Of a stretch of DNA of 64,000 nucleotides, positions 32,536 through 45,043 are shown one piece after another. The stretch covers positions 33,573,977 to 33,637,976 of the forward strand of contig JAAONU010000014.1 of NCBI GenBank assembly GCA_012932295.1, read 5' to 3'. The position numbers and the translations under genes were made by a program. Positions within the stretch are counted from its first letter, which is position 1; every line of letters begins with the position of its first letter. The notes under the pieces are model-generated. The model did not search any database. It was not told the DNA's origin and was given only the letters and a program-made list of their open reading frames with translations. The stretch comes from Cyclina sinensis (lineage: Eukaryota > Mollusca > Bivalvia > Venerida > Veneridae).

Positions 32536-35500
32536 AGGTCTATAATTTACTACAGGAACCAGGTCAATAATTTACTACAGGAACCAGGTCAGTAATTTAC
32601 TACAGGAACCAGGTCAATAATTTACTACAGGAACCAGGTCTATAATTTACTACAGGAACCAGGTCTATAATTTACTACAGGAACCAGGTCTATAATTTAC
32701 TACAGGAACCAGGTCTATAATTTACTACAGGAACCAGGTCAGTAATTTACTACAGGAACCAGGTCTATAATTTACTACAGGAACCAGGTCTATAATTTAC
32801 TACAGGAACCAGGTCAGTAATTTACTACAGGAACCAGGTCAGTAATTTACTACAGGAACCAGGTCTATAATTTACTACAGGAACCAGGTCAGTGATTTAC
32901 TACAGGAACCAGGTCAGTAATTTACTACAGGAACCAGGTCTATAATTTACTACAGGAACCAGGTCAGTAATTTACTACAGGAACCAGGTCAGTAATTTAC
33001 TACAGGAACCAGGTCTATAATTTACTACAGGAACCAGGTCTATAATTTACTACAGGAACCAGGTCAATAATTTACTACAGGAACCAGGTCTATAATTTAC
33101 TACAGGAACCAGGTCAGTAATTTACTACAGGAACCAGGTCTATAATTTACTACAGGAACCAGGTCTATAATTTACTACAGGAACCAGGTCTATAATTTAC
33201 TACAGGAACCAGGTCAATAATTTACTACAGGAACCAGGTCAATAATTTACTACAGGAACCAGGTCTATAATTTACTACAGGAACCAGGTCTATAATTTAC
33301 TACAGGAACCAGGTCAGTAATTTACTACAGGAACCAGGTCTATAATTTACTACAGGAACCAGGTCTATAATTTACTACAGGAACGAGGTCTATAATTTAC
33401 TACAGGAACCAGGTCAATAATTTACTACAGGAACCAGGTCTATAATTTACTACAGGAACCAGGTCTATAATTTACTACAGGAACCAGGTCTATAATTTAC
33501 TACAGGAACCAGGTCAATAATTTACTACAGGAACCAGGTCTATAATTTACTACAGGAACCAGGTCAATAATTTACTACAGGAACCAGGTCAATAATTTAC
33601 TACAGGAACCAGGTCTATAATTTACTACAGGAACCAGGTCTATAATTTACTACAGGAACGAGGTCTATAATTTACTACAGGAACCAGGTCAATAATTTAC
33701 TACAGGAACCAGGTCTATAATTTACTACAGGAACCAGGTCTATAATTTACTACAGGAACCAGGTCTATAATTTACTACAGGAACCAGGTCAATAATTTAC
33801 TACAGGAACCAGGTCTATAATTTACTACAGGAACCAGGTCAATAATTTACTACAGGAACCAGGTCAATAATTTACTACAGGAACCAGGTCTATAATTTAC
33901 TACAGGAACCAGGTCAATAATTTACTACAGGAACCAGGTCTATAATTTACTACAGGAACCAGGTCTATAATTTACTACAGGAACCAGGTCTATAATTTAC
34001 TACAGGAACCAGGTCTATAATTTACTACAGGAACCAGGTCAATAATTTACTACAGGAACCAGGTCTATAATTTACTACAGGAACCAGGTCAATAATTTAC
34101 TACAGGAACCAGGTCAATAATTTACTACAGGAACCAGGTCTATAATTTACTACAGGAACCAGGTCAATAATTTACTACAGGAACCAGGTCAGTAATTTAC
34201 TACAGGAACCAGGTCAGTAATTTACTACAGGAACCAGGTCAATAATTTACTACAGGAACCAGGTCTATAATTTACTACAGGAACCAGGTCAGTAATTTAC
34301 TACAGGAACCAGGTCTATAATTTACTACAGGAACCAGGTCAGTAATTTACTACAGGAACCAGGTCAGTAATTTACTACAGGAACCAGGTCTATAATTTAC
34401 TACAGGAACCAGGTCTATAATTTACTACAGGAACCAGGTCTATAATTTACTACAGGAACCAGGTCAGTAATTTACTACAGGAACCAGGTCTATAATTTAC
34501 TACAGGAACCAGGTCTATAATTTACTACAGGAACGAGGTCTATAATTTAGTACAGGAACCAGGTCAATAATTTACTACAGGAACCAGGTCTATAATTTAC
34601 TACAGGAACCAGGTCTATAACTTACTACAGGAACCAGGTCTATAATTTACTACAGGAACCAGGTCTATAATTTACTACAGGAACCAGGTCAGTAATTTAC
34701 TACAGGAACCAGGTCTATAATTTACTACAGGAACCAGGTCTATAATTTACTACAGGAACCAGGTCTATAATTTACTACAGGAACCAGGTCAATAATTTAC
34801 TACAGGAACCAGGTCTATAATTTACTACAGGAACCAGGTCAATAATTTACTACAGGAACCAGGTCAATAATTTACTACAGGAACCAGGTCTATAATTTAC
34901 TACAGGAACCAGGTCAATAATTTACTACAGGAACCAGGTCAGTAATTTACTACAGGAACCAGGTCAGTAATTTACTACAGGAACCAGGTCAATAATTTAC
35001 TACAGGAACCAGGTCTATAATTTACTACAGGAACCAGGTCTATAATTTACTACAGGAACCAGGTCTATAATTTACTACAGGAACCAGGTCTATAATTTAC
35101 TACAGGAACCAGGTCAGTAATTTACTACAGGAACCAGGTCTATAATTTACTACAGGAACCAGGTCTATAATTTACTACAGGAACCAGGTCTATAATTTAC
35201 TACAGGAACCAGGTCAATAATTTACTACAGGAACCAGGTCAGTAATTTACTACAGGAACCAGGTCAGTAATTTACTACAGGAACCAGGTCAATAATTTAC
35301 TACAGGAACCAGGTCTATAATTTACTACAGGAACCAGGTCAATAATTTACTACAGGAACCAGGTCAGTAATTTACTACAGGAACCAGGTCAGTAATTTAC
35401 TACAGGAACCAGGTCAATAATTTACTACAGGAACCAGGTCTATAATTTACTACAGGAACCAGGTCAGTAATTTACTACAGGAACCAGGTCTGTAATTTAC

Positions 35501-38500
35501 TACAGGAACCAGGTCAGTAATTTACTACAGGAACCAGGTCAGTAATTTACTACAGGAACCAGGTCTATAATTTACTACAGGAACCAGGTCTATAATTTAC
35601 TACAGGAACCAGGTCAGTAATTTACTACAGGAACCAGGTCAGTAATTTACTACAGGAACCAGGTCAGTAATTTACTACAGGAACCAGGTCTATAATTTAC
35701 TACAGGAACCAGGTCAGTAATTTACTACAGGAACCAGGTCTATAATTTACTACAGGAACCAGGTCAGTAATTTACTACAGGAACCAGGTCAGTAATTTAC
35801 TACAGGAACCTGGTCTATAATTTACTACAGGAACCAGGTCTATAATTTACTACAGGAACCAGGTCTATAATTTACTACAGGAACCAGGTCTATAATTAAC
35901 TACAGGAACCAGGTCAGTAATTTACTACAGGAACCAGGTCTATAATTTACTACAGGAACCAGGTCTATAATTTACTACAGGAACCAGGTCAGTAATTTAC
36001 TACAGGAACCAGGTCAATAATTTACTACAGGAACCAGGTCTATAATTTACTACAGGAACCAGGTCTATAATTTACTACAGGAACCAGGTCAATAATTTAC
36101 TACAGGAACCAGGTCTATAATTTACTACAGGAACCAGGTCAATAATTTACTACAGGAACCAGGTCAGTAATTTACTACAGGAACCAGGTCAGTAATTTAC
36201 TACAGGAACCAGGTCAATAATTTACTACAGGAACCAGGTCAGTAATTTACTACAGGAACCAGGTCAGTAATTTACTACAGGAACCAGGTCAATAATTTAC
36301 TACAGGAACCAGGTCTATAATTTACTACAGGAACCAGGTCTATAATTTACTACAGGAACCAGGTCAATAATTTACTACAGGAACCAGGTCTATAATTTAC
36401 TACAGGAACCAGGTCAATAATTACTACAGGAACCAGGTCAGTAATTTACTACAGGAACCAGGTCAGTAATTTACTACAGAACCAGGTCAAGTAATTTACT
36501 ACAGGAACCAGGTCTATAATTTACTACAGGAACCAGGTCAGTAATTTACTACAGGAACCAGGTCTATAATTTACTACAGGAACCAGGTCAGTAATTTACT
36601 ACAGGAACCAGGTCAGTAATTTACTACAGGAACCAGGTCTAGTAATTTACTACAGGAACCAGGTCTATAATTTACTACAGGAACCAGGTCTATAATTTAC
36701 TACAGGAACCAGGTCTATAATTTACTACAGGAACCAGGTCTATAATTTACTACAGGAACCAGGTCAGTAATTTACTACAGGAACCAGGTCTATAATTTAC
36801 TACAGGAACCAGGTCAGTAATTTACTACAGGAACCAGGTCTATAATTTACTACAGGAACCAGGTCAGTAATTTACTACAGGAACCAGGTCAGTAATTTAC
36901 TACAGGAACCAGGTCTATAATTTACTACAGGAACCAGGTCTATAATTTACTACAGGAACCAGGTCTATAATTTACTACAGGAACCAGGTCAGTAATTTAC
37001 TACAGGAACCAGGTCAGTAATTTACTACAGGAACCAGGTCAGTAATTTACTACAGGAACCAGGTCTATAATTTACTACAGGAACCAGGTCAGTAATTTAC
37101 TACAGGAACCAGGTCTATAATTTACTACAGGAACCAGGTCAGTAATTTACTACAGGAACCAGGTCAGTAATTTACTACAGGAACCAGGTCTATAATTTAC
37201 TACAGGAACCAGGTCTATAATTTACTACAGGAACCAGGTCTATAATTTACTACAGGAACGAGGTCTATAATTTACTACAGGAACCAGGTCAGTAATTTAC
37301 TACAGGAACCAGGTCAATAATTTACTACAGGAACCAGGTCAATAATTTACTACAGGAACCAGGTCAATAATTTACTACAGGAACCAGGTCAGTAATTTAC
37401 TACAGGAACCAGGTCAGTAATTTACTACAGGAACCAGGTCAGTAATTTACTACAGGAACCAGGTCTATAATTTACTACAGGAACCAGGTCAATAATTTAC
37501 TACAGGAACCAGGTCAATAATTTACTACAGGAACCATGTCAATAATTTACTACAGGAACCAGGTCTATAATTTACTACAGGAACCAGGTCAGTAATTTAC
37601 TACAGGAACCAGGTCAATAATTTACTACAGGAACCAGGTCAGTAATTTACTACAGGAACCAGGTCAGTAATTTACTACAGGAACCAGGTCAGTAATTTAC
37701 TACAGGAACCAGGTCAATAATTTACTACAGGAACCAGGTCAATAATTTACTACAGGAACCAGGTCAATAATTTACTACAGGAACCAGGTCTATAATTTAC
37801 TACAGGAACCAGGTCAGTAATTTACTACAGGAACCAGGTCTATAATTTACTACAGGAACCAGGTCAATAATTTACTACAGGAACCAGGTCAGTAATTTAC
37901 TACAGGAACCAGGTCAATAATTTACTACAGGAACCAGGTCTATAATTTACTACAGGAACCAGGTCAATAATTTACTACAGGAACCAGGTCAATAATTTAC
38001 TACAGGAACCAGGTCTATAATTTACTACAGGAACCAGGTCAGTAATTTACTACAGGAACCAGGTCTATAATTTACTACAGGAACCAGGTCAGTAATTTAC
38101 TACAGGAACCAGGTCAGTAATTTACTACAGGAACCAGGTCAATAATTTACTACAGGAACCAGGTCAGTAATTTACTACAGGAACCAGGTCAATAATTTAC
38201 TACAGGAACCAGGTCAATAATTTACTACAGGAACCAGGTCAATAATTCACTACAGGAACCAGGTCAATAATTTACTACAGGAACCAGGTCAATAATTTAC
38301 TACAGGAACCAGGTCAATAATTTACTACAGGAACCAGGTCAATAATTTACTACAGGAACCAGGTCAATAATTTACTACAGGAACCAGGTCAATAATTTAC
38401 TACAGGAACCAGGTCAATAATTTACTACAGGAACCAGGTCAGTAATTTACTACAGGAACCAGGTCTATAATTTACTACAGGAACCAGGTCAATAATTTAC

Positions 38501-39415
38501 TACAGGAACCAGGTCAGTAATTTACTACAGGAACCAGGTCTATAATTTACTACAGGAACCAGGTCAGTAATTTACTACAGGAACCAGGTCAGTAATTTAC
38601 TACAGGAACCAGGTCAGTAATTTACTACAGGAACCAGGTCAGTAATTTACTACAGGAACCAGGTCAGTAATTTACTACAGGAACCAGGTCAGTAATTTAC
38701 TACAGGAACCAGGTCAGTAATTTACTACAGGAACCAGGTCAGTAATTTACTACAGGAACCAGGTCAGTAATTTACTACAGGAACCAGGTCAGTAATTTAC
38801 TACAGGAACCAGGTCTATAATTTACTACAGGAACCAGGTCAGTAATTTACTACAGGAACCAGGTCAATAATTTACTACAGGAACCAGGTCAATAATTTAC
38901 TACAGGAACCAGGTCAGTAATTTACTACAGGAACCAGGTCAGTAATTTACTACAGGAACCAGGTCAGTAATTTACTACAGGAACCAGGTCAATAATTTAC
39001 TACAGGAACCAGGTCAGTAATTTACTACAGGAACCAGGTCAGTAATTTACTACAGGAACCAGGTCAGTAATTTACTACAGGAACCAGGTCAGTAATTTAC
39101 TACAGGAACCAGGTCAGTAATTTACTACAGGAACCAGGTCAGTAATTTACTACAGGAACCAGGTCAGTAATTTACTACAGGAACCAGGTCAGTAATTTAC
39201 TACAGGAACCATGTCAGTAATTTACTACAGAAATCAGGTCAATAATTTACTACAGGAACCAGGTCAATAATTTACTACAGGAACCAGGTCAATAATTTAC
39301 TACAGGAACCATGTCAGTAATTTACTACAGGAACCATGTCAGTAATTTACTACAGGAACCAGGTCAGTAATTTACTACAGGAACCAGGTCAATAATTTAC
39401 TACAGGAACCAGGTC
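32536..39415 (+). repeat. Giant minisatellite, 25-bp unit, ~275 copies
   Basis: About 6.9 kb of head-to-tail 25-bp units with core TACTACAGGAACCAGGTC followed by a variable dinucleotide (TA, AA or AG) and TAATT. Apart from that position the copies are nearly identical; rare variants include GAACG for GAACC (near 33381, 33656, 34531, 37256) and small indels around 36420-36650. Multi-unit blocks are duplicated, and toward the right end long runs of a single variant appear (AA near 38200-38410, AG near 38570-38800). Stop codons occur in all frames through TAA in the unit, so it is not coding. There are no spacers between units, so it is not CRISPR. Confidence 0.97.
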
Positions 39416-40606
39416 ACAGTCCATGTCCAATAGCATCACAATTTGCATAATCAAATAAAACAAATGAGTGACACACAGGGCTTTGCTCTATTTTGACCCC
39501 TGGGACATTACTTAAAAGCATAAAACAGCAAAGTCAACAAACACAGACTCTGCTGGATGCAAATCACCTCAATTCTAGGAGTAACAAATTTGAAACAAGA
39601 AAAACAAGAAACATTTCTGCCAAATTTCATCAACTTTGGTCAAGTGACTTAGGTGGTGTAGTCATAAAAGGATATTGTTAATGACAGACAATGTTGTCCT
39701 GAAAGCTCATCATGAGCACTTTGTGCTCAGGTTAGCTAAAACCATACCTCTATCAGTGAACCAAAACAAACAGATGTATGTCAAATTCAAACTATTTATT
39801 TTTAATTCTTAAACAAAATTAATTGCACGAACAGAACACCAGAACATGAAACTGTAGACTTTTGAACGAAGTTTTGCAAAGCCTAACCAAAATATCTTAA
39901 TAACATATGGGCCATTATCAAATTATACAGACTTCTCAAACCTACTTTTATTACAAAGTATGAGACTGTTCCCTGTTACTGAAATTTATAAGCATCATAC
40001 ACCAAATAGGTAACAAATTTATGACTTCAAAATAATTTTAACTTGCATGTTATAATCTAACCAAAATTTCTAAGTTGAAGAAGGGTTATAATAATAATTT
40101 CAATTAAATTAAAGTTTGTCCAATTCCATTAATTAAGTATGACTTTGAGTTATAAGTCTAAATAAAATGGAAATCAATAGCATTATTAAGTCTTGTATCT
40201 TGTTCTTATTGCCAAAAAGATTTTCTAATTTTAGCACAAATGACCTTGACCCATGTGCAAAGGTAATTTTTTTTTTATGGAATGACTATAATACCAAAGA
40301 TCTTCCCTATATTGGTCCATCTGGAAATGGTGAACCCCTGGAACAATGCCATTTTTTACCAATTCTTTAAACAACTTTGGAAGGGGATCTTCTAAAAGAA
40401 CGACCCCAAAAGTTATCACCTTTAGGCAAGATGATTTAAGATTTAGGTTTATCACAATACTTCATCATGAGCATGTTATACTTAGGTGACAACGTTATTA
40501 GGTGAGCTTATAATTGCTGTGCTCTAGTGAGCTAAAAATAAGTATTTCAAATAAGCACCAAATTAAACAAATTTACACAGACAGTATGCAGCTGAAACAG
40601 TATATC
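39416..40606. other. Non-coding right flank of the minisatellite
   Basis: AT-rich. Contains GCTCATCATGAGCACTTTGT near 39700 and GTGAGCTTATAATTGCTGTG near 40500, short palindromic GCTCA/TGAGC motifs typical of HINE-like ends, but no complete element. No gene seen. Confidence 0.4.
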
Positions 40607-40642
40607 GTCGTATCGTCGGCTGGGAGTCAAAAGGTCGTAACT
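40607..40642 (+). repeat. Left terminal inverted repeat of the outer element
   Basis: GTCGTATCGTCGGCTGGGAG and onward through AGTCAAAAGGTCGTAACT; 33 of 36 positions match the complement of 59795-59830. The eight bases TATCGTCG are doubled just at the left boundary, which blurs the exact terminus. Confidence 0.75.
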
Positions 40643-41655
40643 CTTTTCAAGAAATTTTACAGGAGACCACTTTTTTCCACTTGTTAGCTTACAGTAAAAC
40701 ATTTAGCCTTGTGTTTAAACACAAACAATATTCACCAGATGCACATATGAATAATGTATAATGTTTGCCTACCCATATCATTCAAGGGCGATAACTATGA
40801 GATAGGATGTTTTGTCAAATTCTGAGACCGAGTTACGACATTTTTCACTTATGCTTACATGTAATAAATGAATGTTTTGATTAATATGCTTGCTGTTGTG
40901 TTATTCATTATTCATGCATTACTAAATAAAACTATTAAATATAGGTAAAATTCCAATTTTGAGGTTTTATGTCCGTTCTTAACAATCTTGCAGTCCTACA
41001 GGCGGGTAGATTCCAAACCAGCTTTCTTGGAAAGTACCAGTTCTAGAATCCCTTCAACACACAGTACTAAATGTTCTCAAAGAAAGATCCATGGTTGGTA
41101 GCTAGGCTGAAACCTATAACCCCCAGGCGGCATGAGAAACTGCAGTGATTTCAAGTGGGCGACCTTGATGCGGTTCTAGTACCAGAAAAACATATCATTT
41201 TAAGTTTTAATTGGTCAAAATTAAAGCCATCCGTATTACAGTATCAAAGTTTTATACAAACTGATCAACAAATAACCGAACATTTTGTTTTAATGCAGTA
41301 ACACAATTATAACACAATATGAACTGTAATACAAAACAGTAAAAGAAACACTCCGTCTTATAACGACTGTCAGCCTTAGAGTCATCCAAGATAAAGTTTT
41401 TCAGCATTAATGATTTCATGCAAATAAAAAATCATCTTCATTTAGAACATTATGATATGACACAACATACTCACAACTAAACAAAAACATGTACTATAAT
41501 AATGAAACTGGCCGGAATCCAGAACTTAAGGCTGCATGAAACGATATGAATGTACTGAACATAGAGCAAACATACTATATGTATACATTTTCAAACGCTC
41601 TTCAAAAATCCTTTCACAGTTAATGGCTAAGGTTGTCGTAGAATCCATGAAAATC
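40643..41655. other. 3' non-coding region of the outer element
   Basis: No ORF of interest. Contains an inverted copy of the subterminal motif (GACCGAGTTACGACATTTTT near 40826). Confidence 0.45.
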
Positions 41656-42844
41656 TCAAGGTATCACACTTTTGAGCTCTTGAAGATGTTCATACTTGGA
41701 CGCCTTTATTTTCAGGGGACCATCATGCAGTGGCACTGGTTCATCATGTAGGTAGGTATAGTCAGTTTTTCGTGCCTTGCGGGGGAAATCTGTTAATTCG
41801 CCGTCGAATGAGAGCTTGTATTGTACAGTCCCATCTGGGTTGCAATGCACTACGCGCAGATCAGTTACCACTGGATCTCCTACTTTACTTCCTGGCCTAA
41901 TTGACGAGTAATAAGATAGCTCAGAATACTTCCTGAAGAAACTATTATCTACATAATGAACTGTGTAGGGCTGAGTTGGTCTGGCAGAAGCTAATGAGTC
42001 AACATAGTTTGGGGGCACATAGATATCCTTGTTTTTAATTTTTCTCTCCACAACACTGTGCACCGCATCAACTTCCATTTGGGTGTGACCCTTTTCTAAA
42101 AATTTTTGGGTTATTTCAATTCCAAGTTTTTTAGAAATGTGGCATAATGTATTTGTAAGTATACTGTTTCTATTCTGATACCCACAGCCATCGCTAAACA
42201 CTATTACATGCTTAATGGCGCTGCCCTTTAACACAGCAGATTCAATGTAACTAGCAACACAACTAGCACATGAGTTTGCGGACAAATCACCTTCACCCTC
42301 ATGCCAAAAAAAACATGTAACTTCTTTAGTTGGCAGATCGAAAATCGTAAAATTGTGACACGCCAGTTTAGTTTTGTAATATAACACACTTGCATTAAGT
42401 CTTGGTGACAAAAGCACAGGCTGCAGGTCCATGGTTATAACTCTAATAGAAGTATCGGATTGTGCTAGTTCTTTATCTCGATCTTTTTCCGCTTTTGCAG
42501 CAGTTTTTCTCTGTTGATGAGCCTCAAACTGCTCATCACATATGGAACCAACCTGATGGCCACAACAAACATCACACTGATCCTTTTTCGGTTTATATAG
42601 TCCCAAATTCATTCGTGAAAATTCTTCCTCAACAAGGCGTCTACTGGCTACTTTGTCAACACAAGTCATTGTCTTTTATATTCATTATACAGGGCACTAA
42701 ACGTGTCGAATACTGGCTCAAGATACAGCTTAGTACTAGATGACCGGCAATAATGAGATTCCATTTTCGGCAGCGATAAGAGAAAGTTACGAACACTTTC
42801 TCTCAGAGCGCTATGTCTTTCAGCTTGAACTCGCTTGCGTCCCT
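41656..42844 (-). pseudogene. DUF7869-like putative transposase, C-terminal exon
   Basis: The exon opens after the acceptor CCTACAG at 42845 and encodes GRKRVQAERHSALRESVRNF, LLSLPKMESHYCRSSSTKLY and LEPVFDTFSALYNEYKRQ. It then shifts frame at about 42666 into SRRLVEEEFSRMNLGLYKPK and KDQCDVCCGH, and a catalytic-looking domain: ITMDLQPVLL, VIVFSDGCGYQNRNSI, FLEKGHTQMEVDAVHSVVER. These D, D and H/D/E-bearing blocks are the RNase-H-fold pattern seen in the family annotated as DUF7869. The C-terminus runs to a natural-looking stop. The frame break near 42666 disables this copy. The joined reading with the 57.8-kb exon is in phase (phase 1). Confidence 0.75.
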
Positions 42845-42853
42845 CTGTAGGAA

Positions 42854-43165
42854 CCCAGGTGAAATGTATACCATGTTTACCAAAGTATATCATTGTTTTT
42901 GACATCTGAACATGTTATTTCATGGTTGTCACTGAAAAAACATCAAATGCCATGGTAACAGCATGGTCAATTTATGAGTATGACCATGTTAGGACATGGT
43001 CATTCAGTGTAACAGTAAGATACCATGAAATACCATGGTCTGCTATGGTACAAAATTTCAAACCATGGTCAAATTCATAATTACATTAAGCAACAATGAA
43101 ATACCATGGTCAGTTAACCATGGTACAAAAACATCAAACTAACATGGTCATATGTCTAGATGTGT
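42854..43165. repeat. Left TIR and subterminal CATGGT array of the EnSpm-like element
   Basis: About twelve copies of CATGGT or its complement in roughly 300 bp, several in the full palindrome ACCATGGT or CCATGGT (near 42949, 43031, 43062, 43102, 43115). Orientation is mixed, as in CACTA subterminal regions. No ORF. Confidence 0.8.
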
Positions 43166-43394
43166 TCTAATATGTTCAACCACATATTCCACTGCTTAGA
43201 GATAAGACAATTGCAGACATGAAAAAATGGCTAAAATGAGTAAGACTGAAAACAATCAAATACCTTTAGAATAATTGTATTAAGAGAAAATAAGCTGCAA
43301 AAAAGAGAATGCAACCCTTCAAAATGAAATGAGGCTCATGCTATTATCATGTGCTACATTTAATCAGAATCATTGAGTCTGCTGTTACTGGTAG

Positions 43395-44954
43395 TTACTT
43401 GAAAATACCATGACCAATTAAATTTGGTAAATAGGCAATATAAGAGGTATCATTTAAGGTCATGAAAAAAACTTTGTCATAAATGCTGGTGACTGGAAAA
43501 ACAAGATGTTCATTGGTCTCTTCAACACGAATAATATGGTGGGGTCCTGCTTCACAAATAAAACTAGCATGATGAATGCTGAGTTTTTTTCCACATGCAG
43601 ATACTGTGCCATCATTTGTATTCACAATAAAATATGTAATTTTAAGTAAATCACCACTTGTACAACAAACCACATGGCACACACGCTTTTTCATGCGTTT
43701 ATACTGAGAAGAATATAATTTGGTATTGCGAACCTTGACTCGAAGAGCTTTTTTGAACACAGAAATATTTTCACACCCAGTGTTATCTAAAATCAACTGT
43801 CTTTCTTCTTCTGAAACATGCAAGTCGGTGAGTCTTCCAGCAGGTTGTATAAAATTTTCATCAGACACTGGCCCATTACGAATTTTCAATTTCTTGAGAA
43901 AAGAAGAAACTGGACCAGATGGTAGACTGTCTAATTTAACACTACTTGCCATCAGCTGCAATTCTCTAGTACGTATTATCTGCATGGTTACATCTCCAGT
44001 CCCATGAACTGACTGTAACAGTGCCGCATTCCAGTCTTCAAATGAGAAGCAGCTCCATGCCCAGATTGGACCCCATAAACGAACATAAAACACTAAATGG
44101 GCTCCTATATTGTGTACATTGAGACCACAAGACCCACTCCCATACAGGTTGGAAAAATCTTTGTAGAAAAGATCAAGGAATTTCTCTGCATTGGTCAAAT
44201 CTTCTTCTTTGATGTCGTTTCGAAGAAGAATATGTATACTTTCAGACAGTAGTGCCAAATTATTTAAATAAACAGGTTCAAGAAAGCCCTTTAAGCATGG
44301 GACAGCATAAAAAAGTAGCCATGATTGAAGTTCAGTTGCTTTGAAATTACCATAGTGTTTTTCTAGGTCACGCGGCATACGTTCAATGAAATCTGGTGGT
44401 GAAATACTTTGTAGTCTGTCTGATATCTGCTTCAAGTGCTTCCCAACAAAGTATGGCTTCTGACTGTTAACTGGTGAAAAGAACTTATACATTAAAGTTT
44501 TAGTTATTCCTAGTAACACAGAGTGCATATAGTCAGGCACAATGCCTAATATTATGTCAAACCATGGCATGCTTGCAAGCCCACTTGCACCACAAATTCC
44601 TTTGATGCGATGTCTCGCTGTGGCATTTGGACCCTTTTCATATTTTACATCATCAGAAACACGTAATGCAGGTCTTTCAGCTGATGTCCTGTATGGGTAA
44701 GATCTTGCATAGCCTTTGCCCTGACTGACAGTGATGCCTTCCTCCTCACATGTGCTACAGCCAAATTTACCATTGTGCATGGTCATATTAAGTACGTAAG
44801 ATTTTGCTTGAAGGTCCAGAGTTGCAAGAAATACACCCAACTTAACTTCTGTAGTATAAGGACAGCCTGGTACATTTATTGTGAATCCATCGTTATAAAG
44901 TCTGCATATCTCTTCCCCCACAGCAGACATATATTGACGAAATGGTGGTTTATT
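43395..44954 (-). pseudogene. EnSpm/CACTA transposase, C-terminal part
   Basis: Open from the insertion boundary at 44954 (PPFRQYMSAVGEEICRLYND) to a stop at 43395, about 520 codons. Visible blocks are MHNGKFGCSTCEEEG (zinc-binding CxxC), VPDYMHSVLLGITK (Asp block of the Tnp2 core) and LYGSGSCGLNVHNIGAHLV. GPIWAWSCFSFEDWNAALLQ and HGTGDVTMQI follow; the conserved Glu is in FSFEDW and this part resembles DUF4218. The remainder (to LPNLIGHGIFK) is the family's C-terminal region. Reading continues from 45915 upstream but is split by a 960-bp element, so the enzyme is inactivated although both halves stay open, which implies a recent interruption. Confidence 0.85.
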
Positions 44955-44997
44955 AACCAGGTTTTCAATTTTGAAAATCCTGGTTATTAGATTGGGG

Positions 44998-45032
44998 AAT
45001 GGCGGGCGGATGGGCGGATGGGCGGGCGGGCG
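44998..45032 (+). other. G-quadruplex motif
   Basis: Five GGG runs within about 30 bp (GGGCGGATGGGCGGATGGGC then GGGCGGGCG), loops of 1-5 bases, fitting the standard G4 pattern. It lies just before the first 146-bp unit. Confidence 0.7.
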
Positions 45033-45043
45033 TCAAACGAAAT

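Noticed and set aside
32356..32595. ORF of 79 codons running into the minisatellite
   Set aside because: Its last third is minisatellite translation and the rest has no recognisable domain.
32536..39415. CRISPR-like array of short repeats
   Set aside because: The 25-bp units are strictly head to tail without spacers; the DNA is eukaryotic and there are no cas genes.
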